Origin: JASHVB01 sp035508435
GTDB taxonomy: Bacteria > Pseudomonadota > Alphaproteobacteria > Acetobacterales > Acetobacteraceae
DNA length: 64,000 bases
NCBI GenBank assembly: GCA_035508435.1
Contig: DATJNA010000217.1
Location: 1 to 64,000, forward strand
Direction: 5' to 3'
Both the position numbers and the translations under genes were made by a program. Of this stretch, positions 33,921 to 41,881 are shown piece after piece. The notes below the pieces were generated by a model. It made no database searches. It had not been told where the DNA came from and was given only the letters and a program-made list of their open reading frames with translations. How positions within the stretch are numbered: the stretch's first letter is position 1; each line of letters opens with the position of its first letter.

Positions 33921-34925
33921 TCAATCGATCGGCTTGCTCGCCCCCGTCTCGCGCTGGTGCAGATCGAGCCATCTGCCCTCGACGTCTCTGCTCATCATGT
34001 AGATGCGGCGGTTGGTCGGGTCGCCGTAGCGGGAACAAAGTTCATCGAGCGCCGGAATTTCCCGGTAGCTTTCCTGGTACTCGCGCTCGCGGCTGAGGAA
34101 GATTTGCTCGCAGGATGCTTGCTCCAGGTAGTCGATGTTCGCTTCGTCGACATCGAGCTTGAGCAACAAGCGACGGGGCTGGGGCGCGGTTTCCAGCATT
34201 ACGGGAATCCATTCCCGTTCGGACAACCAGGTACCGAATTTCCTCGGGCGGAGTGCGTTGATCCAGTTCGGCAACCGGTCGCGGTCGTCCTCCGTCAGAC
34301 GCTCGTCCTCGTAGCGCGCCGCCAAACCGGCATAGAAGAATGGACTAGCTGAGCGGCTACGCAGCTCGCCCGGGATTGCATCGAGAATCTCGAGCAAACG
34401 GCCGAAGACTGGCAGCGTATTCCTCGTCAGAAACAATTTCTCTTCGCGCCCCATGCCGTGCGCGCTACCCAGCCGCAGGATCTCGATCTGGTAATCGAAG
34501 TCGCCGCGGCGGCCGTTCCAGCGATCATGCATCTCACCGCAGCCGGCGAGCGAGGCGTGCAAGCCGACGATACCGGCCGCCCGCCGTTCCTGCAGCCAGG
34601 CTGTGAGTTCCTCGCCGCGACGCATGCGCAGCCCGCCAAGGTTGAGGATTCGGAACTTTGCCCCGCGCCGTTCGCGCAGGCGTGCGATGCCCTTCAGCGT
34701 CTCGATGTCGTAGTCGTACGACGGACCGACAAACACGCCGATCTCCAGGTCCGGCCGCTCGGTCTGGCGCCAATCGTGGAACCGATGCACCAATTGCTCG
34801 AAGCGAGCGAAGGGCAGGGCGCTCCGCTTGCGCGATTCCGAGATCAGGCAATAGCGGCAGATGTGGGCGCAGGGCGCATGGCGGAGCGAAAACCGCAGCC
34901 CCTTGCCAACAATTTCCCTCGGCAT
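33921..34925 (-). CDS. Orphan radical SAM protein of unknown function
   Basis: The 334-residue protein carries CAHICRYC, a canonical CxxxCxxC cluster motif for the radical-SAM [4Fe-4S] centre, about 20 residues from the N-terminus (MPREIVGKGLRFSLRHAPC). The following strands IGVFVGPSYDYD, FRILNLGGLRM and IVGLHASLAGCGEMHDRWNG fit a TIM-barrel core with a substrate or SAM site around NLGG and GLHAS. The C-terminal 100 residues are charged, with no extra iron-sulfur cysteine cluster, no B12 domain and no SPASM motif. No precursor peptide or partner enzyme was recognised next to it. It starts 40 bp after the aldo/keto reductase. ATG 34937 is an alternative start. Confidence 0.8.
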   Translation of the reverse strand: MPREIVGKGLRFSLRHAPCAHICRYCLISESRKRSALPFARFEQLVHRFHDWRQTERPDLEIGVFVGPSYDYDIETLKGIARLRERRGAKFRILNLGGLRMRRGEELTAWLQERRAAGIVGLHASLAGCGEMHDRWNGRRGDFDYQIEILRLGSAHGMGREEKLFLTRNTLPVFGRLLEILDAIPGELRSRSASPFFYAGLAARYEDERLTEDDRDRLPNWINALRPRKFGTWLSEREWIPVMLETAPQPRRLLLKLDVDEANIDYLEQASCEQIFLSREREYQESYREIPALDELCSRYGDPTNRRIYMMSRDVEGRWLDLHQRETGASKPID

Positions 34926-34965
34926 GCGCGCCCCCATTGGCCAGTCGGCCCGGCACCCTGCAAGA

Positions 34966-35946
34966 TTATACGAAGCCGACGACCTCGTGAGGAACGTAAG
35001 GTTCCTCCAGGGCGGCGATCTCTGCCGCTGAGAGACGCACCTCCACCGACGCGATTGCATCGTCGAGGTGGGGCAGCCTGGTGGCGCCGACGATCGGCGC
35101 GGTGACCACCGGCTTCGCCAGCACCCATGCGAGCGCCACCTGGGCGCGCGGGATGCCGCGGGCCTTGGCGACCTCCGCAACGCGGTCGGCCACTTTCTTG
35201 TCGGCCTCCTGCGTCCTGGCGAACAATCGAGTCTGGGCCTCGTCGGTCTCGGTGCGGAGGCTGGTGTACTCCCAGTCGCGGCTCAGCTTTCCCCGTGCCT
35301 GCGGGCTCCAAGGAATCACGCCGATGCCTTCCGCGGCGCAGAGCGGCAACATCTCGCGCTCCTCCTCGCGATACAGCAGGTTGAGGAGGTTCTGCATGCT
35401 GACGAAGCGTGCCCAGCCGCGCTTCTCCGCGATGCCGAGGGCGCGCGCAAACTCCCACGCATGCATCGACGAGGCGCCGATGTAGCGGACCTTGCCCGTC
35501 TTCACGAGGTCGTGCAGCGCCTCCAGCGTCTCCTCGATCGGGGTCGCGTGATCGAAACGATGGATCTGGTAGAGGTCGACATAATCCATGTCGAGCCGGC
35601 GCAGGCTGTGGTCGATTTCGGCGAAGATCGCCTTACGCGACAGGCCGGCACCGTTCGGGCCGGGCCGCATCCGGCCATACACCTTGGTCGCGATCACCAC
35701 TTCGTCACGGCGCGCGAAGTCCTTGATGGCGCGGCCGAGAATCTCCTCACTGTTGCCGAGCGAATAGCGGTTCGCGGTGTCGAAGAAGTTGATCCCGGAT
35801 TCCAGCGCCTTCCTGATGAAGGGGCGGCTCTCGTCCTCGCCCAGGCTCCATGCATGATTGCCTTGGTTGCCGCCGCCGTAGCTCATGCAACCAAGGCAGA
35901 TCCGCGACACATCCAACCCGGTGCGGCCGAGCTTGGTAAACTGCAT
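34966..35946 (-). CDS. Aldo/keto reductase
   Basis: The protein of 326 residues has a TIM-barrel AKR fold, beginning MQFTKLGRTGLDVSRICLGCMSYG. The catalytic Asp and Tyr lie in INFFDTANRYSLGNSEE, the Lys in VVIATKVYG, and the His in DYVDLYQIHRFD. NADPH-binding segments are GVIPWSPQARGKL and RGIPRAQVALAWVL. It resembles YajO/general stress AKRs that reduce sugars or aldehydes. An upstream ATG at 36117 is open but intrudes into the SDR gene; 35946 matches the family start. It sits between an SDR (56 bp upstream) and the radical SAM gene. Confidence 0.93.
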   Translation of the reverse strand: MQFTKLGRTGLDVSRICLGCMSYGGGNQGNHAWSLGEDESRPFIRKALESGINFFDTANRYSLGNSEEILGRAIKDFARRDEVVIATKVYGRMRPGPNGAGLSRKAIFAEIDHSLRRLDMDYVDLYQIHRFDHATPIEETLEALHDLVKTGKVRYIGASSMHAWEFARALGIAEKRGWARFVSMQNLLNLLYREEEREMLPLCAAEGIGVIPWSPQARGKLSRDWEYTSLRTETDEAQTRLFARTQEADKKVADRVAEVAKARGIPRAQVALAWVLAKPVVTAPIVGATRLPHLDDAIASVEVRLSAAEIAALEEPYVPHEVVGFV

Positions 35947-36002
35947 TGCTTGCCTCCCACGAAATATCGAGGTTTCGGATCGCCGTGCCGCTTCCCCTGG
36001 CG

Positions 36003-36854
36003 TCAATCCCGTCGAAATGGTGACGGCGCAGCGAGCAAGGCGGCAAATTCGTCGGCGTAGTCTGGATGCCAGCGCGACAGCGCCGGGCGATTGCGGATCA
36101 GGTCCTCCGCCGCCCACAGGATGCGCCGATTATCGACATCGCTGCTTACATCGTTGTCGGGGCAAATGATGTAGAAATCGCCGTTGCCCATGCGGTAGAG
36201 CAATACGTCGAGCACCTGGTCCGGCGTCCACGATCCGGGCGGTTTCTCGCTACGGCCGCGCGCGGTCATGCCGGTGAATGTCGAGCCGGGAACCAGCAGA
36301 TGAGCAGTCACCTGACATCCTTCGATGCTGCGCAGCGCATGCGCCAGGCCTTCGGTCAGCACTTTTACCCCTGCCTTCGTAACGTTGTACGCCGTATCGC
36401 CCGGCGGGCAGGTGATGCCCTGCTTCGACCCGGTATTGATGATCGCGCACGGCATTCGTTGCTCCACCATCGCCTGGGTGAACGCATGGACGCCATTGAT
36501 GACACCCCACAGATTGACTCCCAGCACGCGCTGCCAGCGATCGTAATGATCCCATGGTCCGCCGCCCGGCGATGTGCCGGCATTATTCATCAATACCGCG
36601 ACCTCGCCGAATTCTGCGTAGGCACGCTGCTTCAAGTGCTCGACATCCGCCATCCGGCTGACATCCGTCGGCACGCTGATGACGGTCGCACCGGACAATT
36701 CAGCGGTCGCCTTGTCGAGCGCGTCCTGGCGCAGATCGGCCAGGCACAGCTTCATGCCGAGCGAAGCGAAGCGCCTGGCCGCGGCGAGGCCGATGCCGCT
36801 TGCCCCGCCGGTGATGACCGCAACCCTGCCAGCCTGCAATGCGGGATGATGCAT
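36003..36854 (-). CDS. Short-chain dehydrogenase/reductase
   Basis: An SDR, 283 residues: cofactor loop TGGASGIG (15-22), Asp40 after strand 2 favouring NAD, NNAG at 90-93, Ser143 in NTGSKQG, and Tyr156/Lys160 in AYNVTK. The C-terminal 80 residues are longer than in minimal SDRs and include PGSTFTGMTARGRSEKPPGSWTPDQVLDVLLYRMGNGDFYIICPDND, which resembles SDRs that act on bulky alcohols. 'aaggaaagg' precedes the ATG at 36854. It is divergent from the F420/FMN-type monooxygenase at 37104; palindromes lie between the two genes. Confidence 0.92.
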   Translation of the reverse strand: MHHPALQAGRVAVITGGASGIGLAAARRFASLGMKLCLADLRQDALDKATAELSGATVISVPTDVSRMADVEHLKQRAYAEFGEVAVLMNNAGTSPGGGPWDHYDRWQRVLGVNLWGVINGVHAFTQAMVEQRMPCAIINTGSKQGITCPPGDTAYNVTKAGVKVLTEGLAHALRSIEGCQVTAHLLVPGSTFTGMTARGRSEKPPGSWTPDQVLDVLLYRMGNGDFYIICPDNDVSSDVDNRRILWAAEDLIRNRPALSRWHPDYADEFAALLAAPSPFRRD

Positions 36855-36878
36855 CGTATGCCCTTTCCTTGCCCACGC

Positions 36879-36978
36879 GTGATCAACCTCGCCAATCACG
36901 CCTGATCAACCTCGCCAATATAGCGCTCGATCCACCCGGCGGTCGCGGCGTTGACCGATATACCCAAAGGTATATAGC
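36879..36978 (+). promoter_or_regulatory. Divergent control region with two symmetric elements
   Basis: 'gatcaacctcgccaat' is repeated at 36881-36896 and 36904-36919, and the first copy is framed by gtgat and atcac. Further on, atatacc (36958-36964) and ggtatat (36969-36975) form a perfect inverted repeat with a four-base spacer. It overlaps a candidate promoter for the downstream gene, TTGACC at 36951-36956 and TATAGC at 36973-36978 (16-bp spacing). This suggests operator control of the luciferase-like gene at 37104 and perhaps of the divergent SDR. Confidence 0.5.
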
Positions 36979-37103
36979 GTGTCGCTCGAGAGGCCGCCAT
37001 CGTCGCGGCACCGCACATGCGTCATTCGGCTGCCTCGCCGCTCCTGTGGTAAGCATCAGACAGCACGGCAGCGTGAAGTCAACCGAGAGGGGAGTGCACA
37101 TTC

Positions 37104-38033
37104 ATGCAATTCGGCGTTCATAACCCGTCATGGGTGTACGGCCCCGATCCGGCCAAGGCATTCGAGGGACTCAGGGCGAAGGCGCAATGGGCGGAGAACC
37201 ACGGCTTCGTCTGGTTCTCGGTGATGGACCATCTGATCCAGATCGGCGGCGTCGGGGCGCCGACCCAGCCGTTCATGGAAGGCTGGACGGCGCTGTCGGC
37301 GTTGGCCGCCGTCACCAGCCGGATTCGGCTTGCCACGCTCGCGACGTCGGTTGGCTACCGCAATCCGGCGCATCTCGCCAAGATCGCCGCCGGCGTCGAC
37401 CAGATCAGCGGCGGCCGCATGACGCTTGGCATCGGCGCCGGCTGGTTCGAGGGCGAATACAAGCAATATGGCTGGGAATTCCCGCCACGGCCGGCAACAC
37501 GCATCCGCCAGATGGAGGAAGCCGTGCGGCTGATCCTGCAGATGTGGAGCCAGCCGCGCACCACGTTCCACGGCCGCTATTTTCACGTCGAGGACGCGAT
37601 CCTGGAACCGAAGCCGGTGCAGAAGCCGCGTCCGCCGGTGATGATCGCGGGCGGCGGGGAGCAAATGACCTTGCGCGCGGTCGCCCAACTTGCCGATGCC
37701 TGCAATGTCGGGGGTGAGCTGGCAACCGTGAAGCATAAGTTCGCCATACTGCGCGGTCATTGCGAGGCCGCGCAGCGCGACTACGACGCGATCCAGCGCA
37801 CCCATAATTTCAGTTGGTTGCTCGCCCGCGACGATGCCGCTGTGGCGGCGAAACGTGAGCGCCTGTCACAGCGCGGACCGTTGCGCGGTTTCGTTGGCAC
37901 GGTGTCCCAGGCGATCGACCTGATCGCCCAGTACCGGGACGCCGGCGTTCAAATATTGATCAACAGCGACTACAGGAACGATATGGAAACCCTGGAGCTG
38001 TTCGCCTCCGAGATCATGCCGCATTTCGGCTGA
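37104..38033 (+). CDS. LLM-class (luciferase-like) oxidoreductase, TIGR03560-like
   Basis: A 309-residue TIM-barrel flavin- or F420-dependent oxidoreductase: MQFGVHNPSWVYGPDP, WSVMDHLIQ-type VWFSVMDHLIQIG, TSRIRLATLATSVGYRNPAHLAKIAAGVDQISGGRMTLGIGAGWFEGEY and PPVMIAGGGEQMTLR are family hallmarks. It is closest in appearance to the TIGR03560 group, often annotated F420-dependent. Whether this organism makes F420 is unknown, so FMN is equally possible. 'gaggggagtg' precedes the ATG at 37104. The C-terminus INSDYRNDMETLELFASEIMPHF is typical, and the length is normal. Confidence 0.88.
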   Translation: MQFGVHNPSWVYGPDPAKAFEGLRAKAQWAENHGFVWFSVMDHLIQIGGVGAPTQPFMEGWTALSALAAVTSRIRLATLATSVGYRNPAHLAKIAAGVDQISGGRMTLGIGAGWFEGEYKQYGWEFPPRPATRIRQMEEAVRLILQMWSQPRTTFHGRYFHVEDAILEPKPVQKPRPPVMIAGGGEQMTLRAVAQLADACNVGGELATVKHKFAILRGHCEAAQRDYDAIQRTHNFSWLLARDDAAVAAKRERLSQRGPLRGFVGTVSQAIDLIAQYRDAGVQILINSDYRNDMETLELFASEIMPHFG

Positions 38034-38040
38034 AAGCGGC

Positions 38041-38092
38041 GCAGGCGGTTCCCTATGCGCCGGTCAGCAGGCGGTTCCCTATGCGCCGGTCA
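38041..38092. repeat. Perfect 26-bp tandem duplication spanning a stop codon
   Basis: 'gcaggcggttccctatgcgc' plus 'cggtca' occurs at 38041-38066 and again at 38067-38092 without a mismatch. The second copy contains the last codons and TAG stop of the PQQ-type dehydrogenase (minus strand), so the gene's end is present twice. Confidence 0.9.
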
Positions 38093-39380
38093 CACGCCAG
38101 ATGACGTTCCCCACGTCGTCAGCCAGCAGCACTGAACGATCGGGGCCGATCGTTACTCCCACCGGGCGCCCGTATGCGTCCTGCTCGTCGGCGGAGAGGA
38201 AGCCTGACAGGATGTCGCGTGGCGCGCCGGACGGGCGACCGTTCGCGAACGGCACGAAGACCAGCTTGTAGCCGCTGAGCTTGCTGCGGTTCCACGATCC
38301 ATGCTGGCCAATTGCCATGCCGTCGGGAAAGCCGGGCAACGTGCCGGCGGGCAGCCAGCAAAGGCCCAGCGATGCGGTGTGTCCGCCCAGCGCGTAGTCC
38401 GGCGTCATTGCCCTGGCCACCATCGCGGGCTCCTGCGGCACCCTGTCGTCCACTGTCTGCCCCCAATAGCAATAGGGCCAGCCATAAAAGTCACCATCGC
38501 GCACCGACGTCAGATAGTCCGGCGGCGTTTCATCCCCCAGCCCGTCGCGCTCGTTCACCACGGTCCACAGTAGGCCGGTGGTCGGCTCCCACGCCATGCC
38601 GACTGCATTGCGCAGGCCGGATGCAAAGATGCGATCCGTGCCGGTGGCGATATCAAATTCGTGAATTGCCGCGCGGTCTTGCTCTGCCTCCATGCCATAG
38701 TCGGCGATGTTGGAGAGCGAGCCTACGCCGATATAGATTTTCCGCTTATCGGAACTCAGCAGCAGGCTGCGTGTCCAGTGGCCGGCAGGCTTGAAGGCGG
38801 CGAGCTGCCGCCCCGGCGCGGTGATACGGGTCGCACCGGCCGTGTAAGGAAACGCCACCAATCCGTCGGTGTTGCCGACGTAGAACGTGTCATTCAGCAG
38901 GGCCATGCCGAACGGCTGGTTCAGACCGGCGAGAAACACCTCGCGGATTTCCGCGACACCGTCGCCGTCCAGGTCGCGCAGCAGAGTGATGCGATTGGCG
39001 CTGACCCCCATCGCATCGGCGCGGCGCATCGTGGCGACCATTGCGTAATCGAGCAAAGAGCGCGGCGGCCGGTCCATGCTCATCGATTCGGCCACCAGGA
39101 CGTCGCCGTTCGGAAACACCTCGATCCAGCGAGGGTGATCGAGGTCGCTGGCGAACGCGTTGACCTTGAGGCCAGGTGCCGCGATCGGCGTATGCCCGGG
39201 CTTCCATCCGCGTGCGGTCGGCATTTTCAGTGTTGGAATTATGCCTTGCGGCCGTGCTTCGGGAATTGTCGGGCTGGCACCCCAGGCCGGCGTCGCGTCG
39301 CCGTACCGCATCCGCCGCGACACCCGCGCGGCACCGCCAACCAACGCGACCACACCTGCAAAAGCGTTCGAAAGACTCAC
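38079..39380 (-). CDS. PQQ-dependent sugar dehydrogenase, L-sorbosone dehydrogenase type
   Basis: The 433-residue protein is a six-bladed beta-propeller of the soluble glucose/sorbosone dehydrogenase family: GLKVNAFASDLDHPRWIEVFPNGDVLVAES, ITLLRDLDGDGVAEIREVFLAGLNQPFGMALL, HWTRSLLLSSDKRKIYIGVGSLSNIADYG, EPTTGLLWTVVNERDGLGDETPPDYLTSV and HGSWNRSKLSGYKLVFVPF contain the expected PQQ and calcium contacts. The N-terminus (NAFAGVVALVGGAARVSRRM) has a weak hydrophobic stretch that could be an export signal or anchor. These enzymes oxidise aldoses or keto-aldehydes with a periplasmic electron acceptor and are typical of acetic acid bacteria. Confidence 0.88.
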   Translation of the reverse strand: MSLSNAFAGVVALVGGAARVSRRMRYGDATPAWGASPTIPEARPQGIIPTLKMPTARGWKPGHTPIAAPGLKVNAFASDLDHPRWIEVFPNGDVLVAESMSMDRPPRSLLDYAMVATMRRADAMGVSANRITLLRDLDGDGVAEIREVFLAGLNQPFGMALLNDTFYVGNTDGLVAFPYTAGATRITAPGRQLAAFKPAGHWTRSLLLSSDKRKIYIGVGSLSNIADYGMEAEQDRAAIHEFDIATGTDRIFASGLRNAVGMAWEPTTGLLWTVVNERDGLGDETPPDYLTSVRDGDFYGWPYCYWGQTVDDRVPQEPAMVARAMTPDYALGGHTASLGLCWLPAGTLPGFPDGMAIGQHGSWNRSKLSGYKLVFVPFANGRPSGAPRDILSGFLSADEQDAYGRPVGVTIGPDRSVLLADDVGNVIWRVTGA

Positions 39381-39424
39381 CCGATTGTCCCCTCTTGATG
39401 CCGTCGCGGCGATGGCTTGTTACG

Positions 39425-39523
39425 CTACAATGAGTAGCGTTCGATGGTGACACGCGTAGTTGTGAGGCCGGGCTTCACCATCGTCATCGTGCCAGCGATT
39501 TGATTAGGCGCGGACAGTTTCAT
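39425..39523 (-). pseudogene. Truncated TOBE (molybdate-binding, Mop-like) domain remnant, 32 aa
   Basis: The ORF starts with MKLSAPNQIAGTMTMVKPG and LTTTRVTIERYSL, then stops. MKLSxxNQxxGTVxxVKxGxxTxxVxI is the opening half of the TOBE/Mop fold that binds molybdate or tungstate; the second half of the domain is absent. Its ATG overlaps the stop codon of the preceding 47-codon ORF, so translation is coupled. Loss of the second half probably accompanied a deletion that brought the PQQ dehydrogenase gene within 45 bp. Confidence 0.6.
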
Positions 39524-39663
39524 GCTGCGACTCCATAGACGTTGCCGGAATGGACCTCCACCATGACCGGCTGTGCCGCAGCCACGACGCTGGCCTCTCG
39601 CAATATGTGGCCGAGCATATCGTTGCAAGTACATCGCGGTCGCTTCATGGCGAGGATCTCCAT
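39520..39663 (-). CDS. 47-codon ORF coupled to the monooxygenase and TOBE remnant
   Basis: On the minus strand the monooxygenase stop and the next start overlap as TAATG (39661-39665). The new frame encodes MEILAMKRPRCTCNDMLGHI and LREASVVAAAQPVMVEVHSGNVYGVAA, then stops in TGA overlapping the TOBE ATG. The start-stop overlaps on both sides are good evidence that the frame is translated. A CTC cysteine pair near the N-terminus is notable; no family was recognised. It may be an intact micro-protein or the start of a gene whose remainder was lost. Confidence 0.5.
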   Translation of the reverse strand: MEILAMKRPRCTCNDMLGHILREASVVAAAQPVMVEVHSGNVYGVAA

Positions 39664-41009
39664 TATTCAGCGGCTCGGCGGCCTCGGCTGTAGCGGTTGA
39701 TCACCGGTCGCAAGCCGAGGTTTTCGCGCAAGGAGCTGCCTTCGTATCTCACACGGAACAGATTGCGGCGCTGCAGCTCGGGAACCACCAGCTCGACGAA
39801 GTCCGCGCCACCGCCAGGCAACGTCGCCGGTGTGATGTTGAAACCGTCGCATGCCCCGGCTTCGAACCATTCCTGCATGACGTCGGCAATGTCGGTGGGC
39901 GTGCCGATCCTTGCCGAGCCGGTGATGCCGGAACGCAGATACAACTCGCGAATCGTCAGTCTTTCGCGTTGCGCACGTTGGACAAGCTGTGCACTGATGC
40001 TGCGGAGTTCTTGCCCGCCCAACGCATCGTCCGGCACCGCCTCGTCCAGCGGATAGCCGGAGAGGTCGCCGAAAGCGTTATAGAGCGAACCAAGGCCGAC
40101 CAGCGGATCGAACAACGCCTGCAACTGGTCGTATTTCGCCTGTGCCTCGGCGCGCGTGCGACCCACGACCGGGCAAAACGCCGGCATGATCTTCAGGTCT
40201 TCCGACGCACGGCCGTATTTCGCCAGTCGCCCTTTCACATCGGCGTAGTAGCTCTTTGCTGCCTCAAGCGAATGATTGATCGCGTAGATGACGTCGGCGG
40301 TCGCGGCGCCCAGCTCTCGCCCTTGCTCGGAAGTGCCGGCCTGCACGATCACCGGATGGCCTTGTGGCATACCGGCTACATTCAACGGGCCTCGTACCTT
40401 GAAGAACCGGCCCCGGTGATTCAGCACATGCAGCTTCGCAGCATCGAAATACTGGCCGCTCGCCTTGTCGAACACCAGGGCACCGTCCTCCCAGCCATCC
40501 CATAATCCCTTGACCACCTCGACGAACTCGGCGGAGCGCGCATATCGGGTGTCGTAATCCAGCGTCGTCTCCAGTCCGAAATTCTGTGCTTCATGCTCCG
40601 ACCACGATGCGACGACGTTCCAGCCCGCGCGGCCGTTGCTGATCAGATCCAACGTGGCGAACTTGCGTGCCAGATTGTATGGCTCGTTGTAGGTGGTGGA
40701 CGCCGTCGTCACCAGCCCTACATGCCGGGTGACCATCGCGAGCGCCGGCAGCAACGTCATCGGTTCCAGCTCAAGCATGTCGCGGCCGGTCCGAGACAAG
40801 GAGCCGCGCGGGTTGTCGCCCTGACGGATGCCGGCGCCGTCGGCGAAGAAGATCATGTCGAGCTTGCCTTGCTCCGCGATCTGCGTGCTGCGCACGTAAT
40901 GCTCGACATGCAAGGTGCCATCGGCTGGCACATCCGGATGGCGCCAGGCCGCGGGGTGGTAGCCATGGCCACGGATCGACAGGCCGAGCCGCATCTTGCG
41001 GGCAGTCAT
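39663..41009 (-). CDS. FMN-dependent monooxygenase, NtaA/SnaA/DszA family
   Basis: The 448-residue TIM-barrel oxygenase uses reduced FMN supplied by a separate reductase. Family segments are LGLSIRGHGYHPAAWRHPDVPADGTLHVEHYVRSTQIAEQGKLDMIFFADG, LEPMTLLPALAMVTRHVGLVTTASTTYNEPYNLARKFATLDLISNGRAGWNVVAS, and GHPVIVQAGTSEQGRELGAATADVIY. Members desulfurise or oxidise alkanesulfonates, dibenzothiophene sulfone, nitrilotriacetate or long-chain substrates; specificity is not deducible. MTARKMRLGLS at 41009 with 'gaggggac' upstream is the start. The divergent flavin reductase at 41173 is the likely partner. Confidence 0.92.
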   Translation of the reverse strand: MTARKMRLGLSIRGHGYHPAAWRHPDVPADGTLHVEHYVRSTQIAEQGKLDMIFFADGAGIRQGDNPRGSLSRTGRDMLELEPMTLLPALAMVTRHVGLVTTASTTYNEPYNLARKFATLDLISNGRAGWNVVASWSEHEAQNFGLETTLDYDTRYARSAEFVEVVKGLWDGWEDGALVFDKASGQYFDAAKLHVLNHRGRFFKVRGPLNVAGMPQGHPVIVQAGTSEQGRELGAATADVIYAINHSLEAAKSYYADVKGRLAKYGRASEDLKIMPAFCPVVGRTRAEAQAKYDQLQALFDPLVGLGSLYNAFGDLSGYPLDEAVPDDALGGQELRSISAQLVQRAQRERLTIRELYLRSGITGSARIGTPTDIADVMQEWFEAGACDGFNITPATLPGGGADFVELVVPELQRRNLFRVRYEGSSLRENLGLRPVINRYSRGRRAAE

Positions 41010-41062
41010 TTTCCGGTCCCCTCGGATGAGGTGTCGCAGCACTGCTGAGCGAATACGCCGCC

Positions 41063-41104
41063 GCCATCGCGGTCAAGCCATCGCGGTCAAGCCATCGCGG
41101 TCAA
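41063..41104. repeat. Three perfect 14-bp tandem repeats between divergent genes
   Basis: 'gccatcgcggtcaa' is repeated without change at 41063-41076, 41077-41090 and 41091-41104 in the control region between the monooxygenase (minus) and its flavin reductase (plus). It could be a regulator array or simple slippage. Confidence 0.85.
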
Positions 41105-41172
41105 GGCTTGCCCGCGTGGCTGCCATTGGACAGACTCTTGCCATCAGTTGGTTAGTCCACGGAGGTAATGTG

Positions 41173-41697
41173 ATGGCCGCTTTGACTGTGGCCTCTGGCC
41201 AGGATGTTGACGCCAAAGCTTTCTGGACAGCGCTCGGGCAACGAGCGATCGGCATGACCGTGGTGACCGCAGACAGTGATCAAGGGCCAACAGGGTTTCT
41301 CGGGCTTTCCGCTGCCCATGTCACTGCCAGCCCACCGACACTGCTGGTCTCCGTCGATCACAAGACCAGTGCCCTGGCTGGCATCCTGGCACGTCGCCAC
41401 TTCGCGGTGAATTTTCTGCCGGCAGAGGCTGCCATGGTCGCCGACGCTTTTGGTGGAAGGGCGGGCATCTCCGGCGTTGCTCGTTTTGTCGACGGCGAAT
41501 GGACCACCCTTGCGACCGGCGCCCCCGTGTATCGTCTTGCGCTCGGCGTATTCGATTGCACCGTTGATACGGTCGTGCCGCGCGGCGAGGTCTCGATCGT
41601 CATTGGCAACGTCGTAGCGGCAGCCTGGCGCGGTGACGGTGACCCGCTGGTATTCTTTCGTGGCAAGCAACATGCCGGACCGATTGCGCCCGGGTAG
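41173..41697 (+). CDS. Flavin reductase (DIM6/NTAB family)
   Basis: The 174-residue split-barrel FMN-binding protein reduces FMN with NAD(P)H and passes it to a monooxygenase. Hallmarks are FWTALGQRAIGMTVVTADSDQGPTGFLGLSAAHVTASPPTLLVSVDHKTS (FMN-binding loop), HFAVNFLPAEAAMVADAFGG, and the C-terminal IVIGNVVAAAWRGDGDPLVFFRGKQ, the conserved histidine-poor variant of the family ending. 'ggaggta' at 41161-41167 fixes the ATG at 41173. It is divergent from the NtaA-like monooxygenase, the classic two-component arrangement. Confidence 0.93.
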   Translation: MAALTVASGQDVDAKAFWTALGQRAIGMTVVTADSDQGPTGFLGLSAAHVTASPPTLLVSVDHKTSALAGILARRHFAVNFLPAEAAMVADAFGGRAGISGVARFVDGEWTTLATGAPVYRLALGVFDCTVDTVVPRGEVSIVIGNVVAAAWRGDGDPLVFFRGKQHAGPIAPG

Positions 41698-41881
41698 CGT
41701 CCGACCGCCGTCAGCTCCGGCTCACGCGTCAACGGCGGCAGCACCAAGCCCAGGCACTGGCATTTGCGCTGACGGTGCGCCATGCGCGTGCCTGCCATGC
41801 GCGCGCACTTGATGGCGGGCATTGGGCGGAGAATACTCGCCGGTAGAGGCAAGCTTCTGTCACGCCAGAACAGGAAACCGC

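Noticed and set aside
39425..39634. 69-codon minus-strand ORF as one protein
   Set aside because: Its first half is out of frame with the better-supported 47-codon ORF; only the part from 39523 onward is TOBE-like.
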